Below, one piece after another: positions 5,123-11,334 of a DNA stretch of 11,334 bases. The stretch is from Prevotellaceae bacterium UBA7017. GTDB taxonomy: Bacteria > Bacteroidota > Bacteroidia > Bacteroidales > Bacteroidaceae. A model generated the notes under the pieces. It was not told the DNA's origin, did not search any database, and was given only the letters and a program-made list of their open reading frames with translations. Each line of letters starts with the position of its first letter. The first letter of the stretch is position 1. The position numbers were made by a program, and so were the translations under genes. The stretch spans positions 1 to 11,334 of the forward strand of contig DJWZ01000087.1 of the NCBI GenBank assembly GCA_002449535.1, given 5' to 3'.

Positions 5123-6781
5123 TCACTCGTCCGGGAACTTCCCGTTCAGTATCTTGTTCACTATGAACATCACGTCCGCCATGCCTACCTCGCCGTCGCC
5201 GTTTACGTCACCGCGAACGCTGCCGCCACCGTTGCCGCCACCGTTGTCATCATCTTCAAACTCCTTCTCCACGATGTTTGCAAACTGGCTCCACCCAGCT
5301 GTGCTTGCATACAGCGATTTCGTGCCGACAGGAACATACAATGTTGCAGGAATGGTCTGCTCGTTATATGATGCATCCTGATATTGGAAAACATTTTCCT
5401 CTATTGCAAAAGGTACTTTAATCTTCGAGGTAATGCTCGTGAGGTTATTACAGCCGTGGAAAGCCTCTTTTACAATGCTTGTTACGCTGCCAGGGATTGT
5501 TACAGATGCCAAACTGGTACAATGCTCAAAGGCTTCTTCACCGATGCTTTTTACACCGCTCGGTATCGTTATAGATGTCAAACCTGATGATTTGAAAGTT
5601 TCAGTCTCAATGTTTGTCACGCTGTTTGGTATTGTAATAGATTTCAATCCTGTGCAGTCTGCGAAAGCCGCCAAACCAATAGTTGTCACGCTATTTGGTA
5701 TGATAACAGAAGTAACATCACAACCTAAGAAAGCCTCTCCGGCAATAGTCTTTATTCCTGCAGGAATTGTGTATGCACCGCTGTAAGAGTTTTCCAATAT
5801 TACAAAGCAACTGCTGTTATATATCGTTACGGGGACGCGTATTTCCCCAAAAATCCCGTAACCAACTTCTGTCACGCTGTTTGGTAATGTGAAGGAAGTC
5901 AAGTCCAAGGCATCACATTTATAAAACGCTTCATCCCCGATTGATGTCACGCTGTTTGAAATTGATATGGAAGTCAGTTTTCTGCATCTTTTGAAGGTTT
6001 CAGCACCAATTCGCGTAATGCCATTGGCAATGTTGGCAGTCTTTATGTAGTAGCTGTAGAAATGCCAAGGCCTACGATTGCTACTTTCATAGTCATTCAT
6101 AGCACCGGTACCCGTGACAGAAAAAGCACCCGTTCCAAGGTTAAGAGAATATCTTGCATTGCTGCCGCACGAACCCTCGATAACACCTGCCAATGGATTG
6201 TTGGCAATATCGACATTTTCTAATTGTGTGTTTTTTGACAAATCAATAGACGTGAGTTTATTGTTTGAGCAAAACAGCGTACGTAAAGCTGTACATCCAG
6301 ATATATTTAGCGACGTCAACTGGTTGTTCTGACAGTCAAGAAGACCTAATGCTGTGCATCCAGATATATCAAGTGATGTCAATTGATTATTGCCGCAATA
6401 AAATGTTTGCAAAGCCGTACATCCAGATACATTCAGCGATGTCAACTGGTTGACATTGCAGATAAGCATTTGTAAACTAGTACATTTTGATACATCAAGT
6501 GATGTCAACTGGTTATTGCTGCATGCTAACCAAGTCATTGAAGTAAAGAATTCTATTCCCTTCAAAGAACTGATATCTTTATTATCGACGACAATTGAGT
6601 TAATGTTTTGTATTTCCGCATCTGTAAATACACCGTCAGAACCAGCACCACTAAACATTTCATTTGTAAGATAGTTGCGGAAATTAGCATCAGGGAAGTT
6701 CGTCGAGTTGATGGCAACATCTGCCCACGAAACAGCCGTCACAAACATAGTGACCAGCGAAAGGAGTAGTTGTCGTTTCAT
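5123..6781 (-). CDS. Secreted protein with two LRR types and a dockerin-like C-terminus
   Basis: This complete 552-residue protein has a signal peptide (1-20, ending VSWA). Residues 24-80 are the N-terminal cap common in Bacteroidetes LRR proteins (NFPDANFRNYL, a degenerate Ca-loop SDGVFTDAEI, then SSLKGIEFFT). Five 21-residue repeats follow, starting at C87, C108, C129, C150 and C171, with the pattern C..NQLTSL(D/N)(V/I)SGCTAL. A second, different LRR array of BspA type (LRR_5, IPNSVTSIG) covers about 250-450 and is closed by LYVP (481-484). An acidic-glycine linker leads to one EF-hand loop (D525, N527, D529, D536) and a helix, ending at residue 552. A full type I dockerin has two such loops, so this is half of one. 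Surface display and ligand binding are inferred. The start is fixed by the signal peptide. The leader is shared with the left LRR gene. Confidence 0.92.
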   Translation of the reverse strand: MKRQLLLSLVTMFVTAVSWADVAINSTNFPDANFRNYLTNEMFSGAGSDGVFTDAEIQNINSIVVDNKDISSLKGIEFFTSMTWLACSNNQLTSLDVSKCTSLQMLICNVNQLTSLNVSGCTALQTFYCGNNQLTSLDISGCTALGLLDCQNNQLTSLNISGCTALRTLFCSNNKLTSIDLSKNTQLENVDIANNPLAGVIEGSCGSNARYSLNLGTGAFSVTGTGAMNDYESSNRRPWHFYSYYIKTANIANGITRIGAETFKRCRKLTSISISNSVTSIGDEAFYKCDALDLTSFTLPNSVTEVGYGIFGEIRVPVTIYNSSCFVILENSYSGAYTIPAGIKTIAGEAFLGCDVTSVIIPNSVTTIGLAAFADCTGLKSITIPNSVTNIETETFKSSGLTSITIPSGVKSIGEEAFEHCTSLASVTIPGSVTSIVKEAFHGCNNLTSITSKIKVPFAIEENVFQYQDASYNEQTIPATLYVPVGTKSLYASTAGWSQFANIVEKEFEDDDNGGGNGGGSVRGDVNGDGEVGMADVMFIVNKILNGKFPDE

Positions 6782-6856
6782 AATTGTAGATTTTTAATAG
6801 TGAAACAAAAGTTTAAGAATAATATAAAAATATTGATATGCTTAAGCACGCAAAAA

Positions 6857-6921
6857 GGCACGTCACAGTCCTTCTTCATAGGACCGCAACGTGCCTTATA
6901 GTTACTGCGCCGCGTGGCGCA
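6857..6921 (-). promoter_or_regulatory. Two-hairpin leader element, copy 2
   Basis: This 65-base element lies 75 bases before the right LRR start. Hairpin 1 pairs GGCACGT (6857-6863) with ACGTGCC (6889-6895), with an inner GTCC (6868-6871) to GGAC (6881-6884) stem. Hairpin 2 pairs TGCGCC (6906-6911) with GGCGCA (6916-6921) around a 4-base loop. The stems and the linker TTATAGTT.C are kept relative to copy 1, while the loops differ. This copy is the better paired of the two. Confidence 0.65.
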
Positions 6922-7022
6922 TGATTAAACCTTGCTAAACCTGCCGGTGGGGAGGTATATGTATAGGCTATAGGCTTCATAGGTTGTGGTTGCTGTTTAT
7001 TTTGTTCGCAAACTTCTGAGTG

Positions 7023-7030
7023 CAAAGATA
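7023..7030 (-). promoter_or_regulatory. Probable -7 box of the right LRR promoter
   Basis: The minus strand reads TATCTTTG, matching TAnnTTTG. It is the same octamer as at 2310-2317. No exact TTTG is found 19 bases upstream, only a T-rich stretch near 7050-7057, so this promoter is weaker on consensus grounds than the other two. Confidence 0.5.
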
Positions 7031-7115
7031 TGAAAAATTTGGTTAAGTGAAAAGAAAAGGAGTAGATTTCTTCTCTGGAACGTGAAAATTTTATGCAATA
7101 AGTTATGAAGAATGC

Positions 7116-7150
7116 AAAAAAAAACAGCAGGAATGTTATTTCCTGCTGTT
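7116..7150 (-). terminator. Intrinsic terminator overlapping the end of the small secreted protein gene
   Basis: AACAGCAGGAA (7123-7133) pairs perfectly with TTCCTGCTGTT (7140-7150) around a 6-base loop, and nine Ts follow on the minus strand (7124-7116). The last four codons form one arm and the stop codon (7136-7138) lies in the loop. Confidence 0.9.
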
Positions 7151-7573
7151 GATGAATTTCAGTTCTTTGGGGAGTTTTATCCATTTGTTCTTTCCGGCAA
7201 TCTTGATAGTGCTGCCAGAGAGTTGGCGTAAGAGGTATGTGCTGTCGCTGTTGAGAATGAGCTCGGCATTGAGGTCTTCGGAGCCGTAGTCGTTTATCAT
7301 CTCCAGGTCGGCTTTCTTGCCGTCTTTGCTGATGGTGACGCCTGTCACAATCCATACGCGGGAGTCGGTGGACTTCTTCAGGTAGCCGAAGGTGTTGCCG
7401 AGAATCTCCTGCCCAGGGATGGGGATGGTTTCTTCGTACAGGTTCAGGCGCATGAAGACGTTGTACTCCGTATTGGTAACGATGCACTTGAAAGGACCGC
7501 TTGGCTTCTGCTGCGCAGATGCGGAACAAACGAAAACCAGAACGAAAACTAATATGTTACGAATTCTTCCCAT
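7136..7573 (-). CDS. Small secreted protein of unknown function
   Basis: This 145-residue protein has a signal peptide at 1-20 (hydrophobic core ILVFVLVFV, cleavage after SASA) and a mature domain of about 125 residues. I do not recognise a family. The mature part alternates short beta-like strands and charged turns (VWIVTGVTISKDGKKADLE, then NAELILNSDSTYLLRQL), suggesting a small beta-rich periplasmic or secreted domain. The single cysteine in the signal (C16) is not in a good lipobox. The gene follows folD after 54 bases with no clear promoter, so it may be co-transcribed with it. Its last codons lie inside the terminator stem. The overlapping longer frame at 6876-7529 lacks a plausible signal and runs through the LRR promoter, so this frame is preferred. 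Confidence 0.8.
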   Translation of the reverse strand: MGRIRNILVFVLVFVCSASAQQKPSGPFKCIVTNTEYNVFMRLNLYEETIPIPGQEILGNTFGYLKKSTDSRVWIVTGVTISKDGKKADLEMINDYGSEDLNAELILNSDSTYLLRQLSGSTIKIAGKNKWIKLPKELKFINSRK

Positions 7574-7587
7574 TTTTTTAACTTGAA

Positions 7588-7620
7588 CCTTTCCCCCCTC
7601 CCTAACTGGGGAGGGAAGGG
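7588..7620. terminator. GC-rich hairpin after folD (weak terminator candidate)
   Basis: CCCTCCC (7596-7602) pairs with GGGAGGG (7609-7615) around a 6-base loop. The stem can extend through a three-base bulge to 7588 and 7620. No T-run follows directly on the minus strand, so it may be only a partial terminator or a transcript-stabilising hairpin. Confidence 0.4.
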
Positions 7621-7627
7621 GTGGGGC

Positions 7628-8500
7628 CTAATTCCTCCTCTGGTATGCTGTGAGGGTATTCTTCATCAGCGAGCAGATGGTCATAGGACCGACACCGCCT
7701 GGAACGGGAGTGATGTATGAGCACTTGGGGGCTACATTCTCGAAATCGACGTCACCAGATAGGCGGAATCCGCTCTTGCGGGTAGCATCGGGTACGCGAG
7801 TGGTACCGACATCAACGATTACAGCACCGTCCTTCACCATATCGGCAGTGACAAAGCCAGGCTTGCCGATGGCAGCAATGATGATGTCTGCCTCGCGACA
7901 TTCTTTCTTGAGGTCGGCAGAGTGGGAGTGGCATACGGTGACGGTGGCATCGCCATATTCCTTCTGCATCATAAGCTGTGCCATAGGTTTGCCGACGATG
8001 TTTGAACGTCCCAGAACGACACACTTCTTTCCGCTGGTAGGAATGTTGTAACGTTTCAGGAGCGTAATGATGCCGAGTGGGGTAGCAGAGATGAAGCAGG
8101 GAAGCCCGATGGACATGCGTCCGACATTTACGGGATGGAAGCCGTCAACGTCCTTGCGGTAGTCGATAGCCTCGATAATCTTCTGCTCATCGATATGCTT
8201 TGGGAGAGGCAGCTGGACTATGAAACCGTCGATGTCTTTGTCTTTATTGAGACTGTCAACACATTCAAGGAGTTCTGCCTCCGTGATGTCATCCTCATAG
8301 CGTATGAGGGTTGACTTGAAGCCGCATGCCTCGCAGGCAAGGACTTTGTTCTTCACGTATGTCTCGGAACCTCCGTCATGACCTACGAGAACTGCTGCCA
8401 GATGGGGCTGCTTGCCACCACGGGCTACGATGTCTTTTACTTCTTGAGCTATTTCTGCCTTTATGGCTGCGGCAGTCGCCTTTCCGTCTATTAGTTGCAT
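7628..8500 (-). CDS. folD: Bifunctional methylenetetrahydrofolate dehydrogenase / methenyltetrahydrofolate cyclohydrolase
   Basis: FolD interconverts 5,10-methylene-, 5,10-methenyl- and 10-formyl-tetrahydrofolate with NADP, supplying one-carbon units for purine, Met-tRNA and thymidylate synthesis in the cytoplasm. The 290-residue length is normal. Visible signatures are the catalytic Y48 and K52 in YVKNKVLACEACGF, VQLPLP (95-100), KDVDGFHP (116-123), the Rossmann motif GRSNIVGKP (164-172), AAIGKPGFV (209-217), DVG (230-232) and PVPGGVGPMT (265-274). The usual PCTPxG motif is expanded to PCFISATPLG (134-143), as I recall for Bacteroidetes members. The start MQLIDGKA is typical of the family. 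The gene follows ffh after 108 bases that contain a 9-base tandem repeat close to the start codon. Confidence 0.97.
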   Translation of the reverse strand: MQLIDGKATAAAIKAEIAQEVKDIVARGGKQPHLAAVLVGHDGGSETYVKNKVLACEACGFKSTLIRYEDDITEAELLECVDSLNKDKDIDGFIVQLPLPKHIDEQKIIEAIDYRKDVDGFHPVNVGRMSIGLPCFISATPLGIITLLKRYNIPTSGKKCVVLGRSNIVGKPMAQLMMQKEYGDATVTVCHSHSADLKKECREADIIIAAIGKPGFVTADMVKDGAVIVDVGTTRVPDATRKSGFRLSGDVDFENVAPKCSYITPVPGGVGPMTICSLMKNTLTAYQRRN

Positions 8501-8515
8501 ATTTATTTTATGGGT

Positions 8516-8569
8516 CTTATTGGACTTATTGGACCTATTGGACCTATTGGACTTATTAGACTAATGGGA
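8516..8569. repeat. 9-base tandem repeat just upstream of folD
   Basis: Six units of nine bases follow each other: CTTATTGGA twice, CCTATTGGA twice, then the variants CTTATTAGA and CTAATGGGA. The array ends 15 bases before the folD start codon, within the probable leader between ffh and folD. Confidence 0.92.
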
Positions 8570-8580
8570 GAAATAGAAAT

Positions 8581-8608
8581 CTCTCACCTCTTACCTCTCA
8601 CTTCTCAC
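8581..8608. repeat. Four heptamers abutting the ffh stop codon
   Basis: The plus strand reads CTCTCAC, CTCTTAC, CTCTCAC, TTCTCAC, and the array ends exactly at the ffh stop codon (8609-8611). On the coding strand it is purine-rich. Confidence 0.9.
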
Positions 8609-9970
8609 CTACAGCTTCGGCATTCCGCCAGGGAAGCCGCCTTTCATCATTCCTGCCATCTTTGCCATGTTTGCCATGCCGCCAGGACCTGAGAACATGC
8701 GGAGTACCTTTCGCATTTGGTCGAACTGCTTTATGAGCTGGTTAACCTCTTTGATGTCGCGACCGGAACCTTTCGCAATGCGTTGCTTGCGAGAGAGGTT
8801 GAGGAGTTCGGGATTGTGGCGCTCCTTCGGTGTCATAGAGAAGATGATTGCTTCGATGCCCTTGAAGGCGTTGTCATCGATATCTACGTCCTTGATGGCT
8901 TTGCCTACACCAGGTATCATGCCGGCAAGGTCTTTGATGTTTCCCATCTTCTGTATTTGATGAATCTGGTTGAGGAAGTCTTCAAAGTCGAACTTGTTCT
9001 TCGCCATCTTCTTCTGAAGACGCTTAGCCTCCTCAAGGTCAAACTGCTGCTGGGCACGTTCTACGAGAGACACTACATCTCCCATGCCGAGAATACGGTC
9101 TGCCATACGGTCGGGATGGAAGACATCGAGTGCCTCCATCTTCTCACCGGTGCCGATGAACTTAATTGGCTTATCGACAACATTCCGTATAGACAATGCC
9201 GCACCGCCACGGGTGTCACCATCGAGCTTAGAGAGTATTACACCGTCTATCTCAAGGCGTTCGTTGAAGGTCTTGGCGGTATTGACAGCATCCTGACCTG
9301 TCATGGCATCGACTACGAGGAGTGTTTCATGTGGCTCTATGGCATTCTTTATATTCTCTGCCTGCTGCATGAGTTCTTCGTCAATGCTCTGACGACCAGC
9401 AGTATCGACGATGACAACGTCGTAACTCTTTGCTTTTGCTTCGGCAATAGCATTGAGAGCTACCTGTACAGGGTCTGTGGCACCTTCTTCAAGGTGGATA
9501 GGCACATTGACCTGCTCTGCCAATACACGCAACTGCTCCATGGCAGCAGGACGGAAGGTGTCGCAGGCTGCGAGGAGAGGACGCTTGTTCTTCTGACTCT
9601 TCAGGTAGAGGGCAAGCTTGCCTGACATCGTTGTCTTACCAGCACCATTAAGACCAGCCATCATGATGACGGTAGGACGACCGGTAAGATTGAGTTCTAC
9701 TGCCTCGCCACCCATCAGTTTCGCCATCTCGTCGTGGACGAGCTTTACCATAAGCTGTCCAGGCTTGATGGCTGTCAGCACATTCATACCGAGGGCTTTC
9801 TGCTTTACGGTGTCTGTGAATGTCTTGGCTACCTTATAGTTGACATCGGCATCGAGTAGGGCACGACGTACATCTTTAAGGGTTTCTGCTACGTTTATCT
9901 CGGTGATTTTGCCTTCACCCTTGAGTATCTTAAACGAGCGTTCTAATCTATCGGATAAGTTTTCAAACAC
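8609..9970 (-). CDS. ffh: Signal recognition particle protein Ffh (SRP54)
   Basis: Ffh binds 4.5S RNA and N-terminal signal sequences of nascent inner-membrane proteins and delivers ribosomes to FtsY. At 453 residues it is of normal length. The N domain is about 1-90 (MFENLSDRLERSF). The GTPase G domain is about 95-297, with P-loop GLNGAGKT (106-113), DTFRPAA (137-143), DTAGR (189-193), SKLDGDTRGG (247-256, where TKLD is commoner) and GTGEK (273-277). The M domain is about 300-453, with the RNA-binding GSGR (401-404) and a Met/Gly-rich tail. Translation starts at GTG (9968-9970), which gives the family's standard N-terminus; no nearby ATG fits. It lies 64 bases after thrS. I saw no 4.5S RNA gene in the window. 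Confidence 0.97.
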   Translation of the reverse strand: MFENLSDRLERSFKILKGEGKITEINVAETLKDVRRALLDADVNYKVAKTFTDTVKQKALGMNVLTAIKPGQLMVKLVHDEMAKLMGGEAVELNLTGRPTVIMMAGLNGAGKTTMSGKLALYLKSQKNKRPLLAACDTFRPAAMEQLRVLAEQVNVPIHLEEGATDPVQVALNAIAEAKAKSYDVVIVDTAGRQSIDEELMQQAENIKNAIEPHETLLVVDAMTGQDAVNTAKTFNERLEIDGVILSKLDGDTRGGAALSIRNVVDKPIKFIGTGEKMEALDVFHPDRMADRILGMGDVVSLVERAQQQFDLEEAKRLQKKMAKNKFDFEDFLNQIHQIQKMGNIKDLAGMIPGVGKAIKDVDIDDNAFKGIEAIIFSMTPKERHNPELLNLSRKQRIAKGSGRDIKEVNQLIKQFDQMRKVLRMFSGPGGMANMAKMAGMMKGGFPGGMPKL

Positions 9971-9976
9971 GTTTTT

Positions 9977-10004
9977 TAATTGATAATTGATAATTGAAAA
10001 TTGA
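9977..10004. repeat. Four AT-rich heptamers just upstream of ffh
   Basis: The plus strand reads TAATTGA three times and AAATTGA once, starting six bases upstream of the ffh GTG. It fills the position where a ribosome-binding region would lie. Its composition differs from the C/T-rich arrays at stop codons, but the period is again seven. Confidence 0.85.
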
Positions 10005-10012
10005 AAGCCTCA

Positions 10013-10033
10013 GACCTTTGACCTTTGACCTCT
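10013..10033. repeat. Three heptamers next to the thrS stop codon
   Basis: The plus strand reads GACCTTT, GACCTTT, GACCTCT, ending one base from the thrS stop codon (10035-10037). Confidence 0.85.
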
Positions 10034-10034
10034 T

Positions 10035-11334
10035 TTATTCTTTCGGACGGATGTTCATGGCTTGCAGCATTTCTGCAACCTCGTTATTGATGCGTGCTGC
10101 GAAGTCCTGCATAGACATTACTGCCTGTTCGCCGCCACCTTGCTGACGCATTGCAACAGTGCCGTCTGCTGCCTCTTTCTCACCAACGATTACCATATAC
10201 GGTATGCGCTTGATTTCGGTATCGCGAACCTTACGTCCTATCTTCTCGCTGCGTGAGTCGATAATAGCACGTACGCCGACACTCTCAAGATAGTCTTGTA
10301 CCTTCTCTGCATAGTCGATATACTTGTCGGAGATAGGGAGAATGGCAACCTGCTCTGGTGTGAGCCACAGTGGGAAGTGTCCGGCAGTATGCTCGATGAG
10401 CACTGCGGTGAAACGTTCCATAGAACCGAATGGGGCACGGTGTATCATGACTGGGCGCTGCTTGGTATTATCTTCGGCAGCATACTCCAGTTCGAAGCGG
10501 TTTGGAAGGTTATAATCCACTTGTATGGTGCCCAGCTGCCAACGACGTCCGATGGCATCCTTTACCATGCAGTCGAGCTTAGGACCATAGAAAGCTGCTT
10601 CACCAGTTTCTGTCCTTGCATTCAGCCCACGGGCGGCACAAGCATCAATGATAGCCTGCTCAGCACTCTGCCACATCTCGTCAGTACCGATGTATTTCTC
10701 CTTGTCTTCAGGGTCACGAAGGGAAATCTGGAATTCTACCTGGTCGTCCTTGAAACCAAATATAGAGAATACTGCCTGTATGATATCGAGCACTCGGAGG
10801 AATTCTGTCTTTACCTGGTCTGGGCGGCAGAAGATATGTGCATCATCTTGTGTGAAGGAACGTACACGGGTCAGTCCGTGGAGCTCACCGCTCTGCTCAT
10901 AGCGATATACGGTGCCAAATTCTGCACAGCGGAATGGCAGGTCGCGATATGAACGTGGCTTTGAAGCAAACACCTCACAGTGGTGAGGACAGTTCATAGG
11001 CTTCAGCATATACTCTTCATCTTCTTCCGGTGTATGTATAGGCTGGAAAGAGTCCTTGCCATAGTGTGCCCAGTGACCAGAGGTGACATAAAGGTTCTTA
11101 CTACCGATATGTGGAGTGATAACCTCCTGATAACCGAAACGCTTCTGAATTGTGCGGAGCATCTCCTGCAGACGCAGACGCAGGTCTGTGCCCTTTGGAA
11201 GCCATATAGGCAGACCCTTACCGACACGGTCAGAGAACATGAAGAGTTCCATCTCCTTACCAATCTTGCGGTGGTCGCGCTTCTTTGCCTCCTCAAGCAT
11301 CGCAAGATATTCGTCGAGCATCTTCTTCTTCGGG
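10035..11334 (-). CDS. thrS: Threonyl-tRNA synthetase (5' end outside window)
   Basis: ThrRS charges tRNA-Thr with threonine. The frame is open through the window edge, so the Met at 11321 is internal. The full protein should be about 640-650 residues, and the TGS and editing domains lie beyond the window. Numbered from that Met, the class II catalytic core includes the motif 1 region (GLPIWLPKG, 36-44), motif 2 (FRCAEFGTVYRYEQSGELHGLTRVR, spanning about 130-154) and motif 3 (APFGSMERF, 296-304). Zinc ligands C111 (MNCPHH), H162 (DDAHIF) and H294 (MIHRAP) are all present. The anticodon-binding domain covers about 322-420, with ending RPKE. It is the first visible gene of the thrS-ffh-folD run. 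The infC-rpmI-rplT genes that often follow thrS are not downstream here. Confidence 0.97.
   Translation of the reverse strand, partial: PKKKMLDEYLAMLEEAKKRDHRKIGKEMELFMFSDRVGKGLPIWLPKGTDLRLRLQEMLRTIQKRFGYQEVITPHIGSKNLYVTSGHWAHYGKDSFQPIHTPEEDEEYMLKPMNCPHHCEVFASKPRSYRDLPFRCAEFGTVYRYEQSGELHGLTRVRSFTQDDAHIFCRPDQVKTEFLRVLDIIQAVFSIFGFKDDQVEFQISLRDPEDKEKYIGTDEMWQSAEQAIIDACAARGLNARTETGEAAFYGPKLDCMVKDAIGRRWQLGTIQVDYNLPNRFELEYAAEDNTKQRPVMIHRAPFGSMERFTAVLIEHTAGHFPLWLTPEQVAILPISDKYIDYAEKVQDYLESVGVRAIIDSRSEKIGRKVRDTEIKRIPYMVIVGEKEAADGTVAMRQQGGGEQAVMSMQDFAARINNEVAEMLQAMNIRPKE

Larger units (their letters stand above)
6782..7135. other. 354-base intergenic region: leader and promoter of the right LRR gene
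   Basis: From the LRR start outwards it holds an AT-rich stretch, the shared two-hairpin element (6857-6921), a purine-rich GGTGGGGAGG segment near 6945-6954, a -7 box on the minus strand (7023-7030) and the T-run of the upstream terminator (7116-7124). Frames crossing this region are not supported as genes. The predicted leader is about 235 bases. Confidence 0.7.

Noticed and set aside
6876..7529. A 217-residue minus-strand frame overlapping the small secreted protein gene
   Set aside because: It is rich in Arg, Gln and His with no domain, runs through a terminator, a promoter and the shared leader, and is offset against a frame with a clean signal peptide.
8717..9625. A 302-residue plus-strand open frame
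   Set aside because: It is antisense to the conserved GTPase and M domains of ffh, and the composition is a shadow of that gene.
9971..10034. infC-rpmI-rplT cluster expected after thrS
   Set aside because: The next gene is clearly ffh, and no ribosomal or IF-3 coding sequence is present downstream.
10296..10952. A 218-residue plus-strand frame
   Set aside because: It is antisense to the thrS catalytic core and has no recognisable features.

Overview
The window looks like a chromosomal piece of a Bacteroidales bacterium, most likely Prevotella or a close relative. The clues are BspA-type leucine-rich repeat proteins ending in a dockerin-like EF-hand tag, Bacteroidetes -33/-7 promoters (TTTG, 19 bases, TAnnTTTG), AT-rich starts without clear Shine-Dalgarno sites, and Ffh and FolD of Bacteroidetes type. 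The genus is inference. All eight recognised genes lie on the minus strand, so the order of transcription runs from high to low coordinates.

Right part (7136-11334): a housekeeping cluster of thrS (5' end cut by the window), ffh, folD and a small gene for a secreted protein of unknown function, closed by a strong intrinsic terminator at 7116-7150 that overlaps the last codons of that gene. The gaps are 54-108 bases and carry short tandem repeats: heptamers beside stop codons and a 9-base repeat just upstream of folD.

Left part (1-7135): an accessory region of envelope or surface proteins. Two LRR genes (5123-6781, and 1-1959 whose 3' end is cut) flank a von Willebrand A (vWA) domain protein (2910-4700) and a small membrane protein (2420-2842). 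The two LRR proteins have different architectures, but their C-terminal EF-hand tag is about 89% identical at DNA level over 53 bases. Both also carry the same 65-base two-hairpin element 73-75 bases before the start codon. The pair therefore seems to share both a leader and a C-terminal sorting or docking tag. The vWA protein has an intact metal-binding site, but its signal peptide looks like a lipoprotein signal whose cysteine has become serine.

Three stretches over 300 bases lack genes. 6782-7135 and 1960-2419 are the LRR leaders and promoters. 4701-5122 holds, in transcription order, stop-adjacent heptamers, a 100-base region closed by a 15-bp inverted repeat (candidate structured RNA or dispersed repeat), a 12-base direct repeat, an intrinsic terminator and the vWA promoter. 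The most promising undescribed elements are the shared LRR leader, the 4983-5082 structured region and the heptamer arrays that begin at stop codons.
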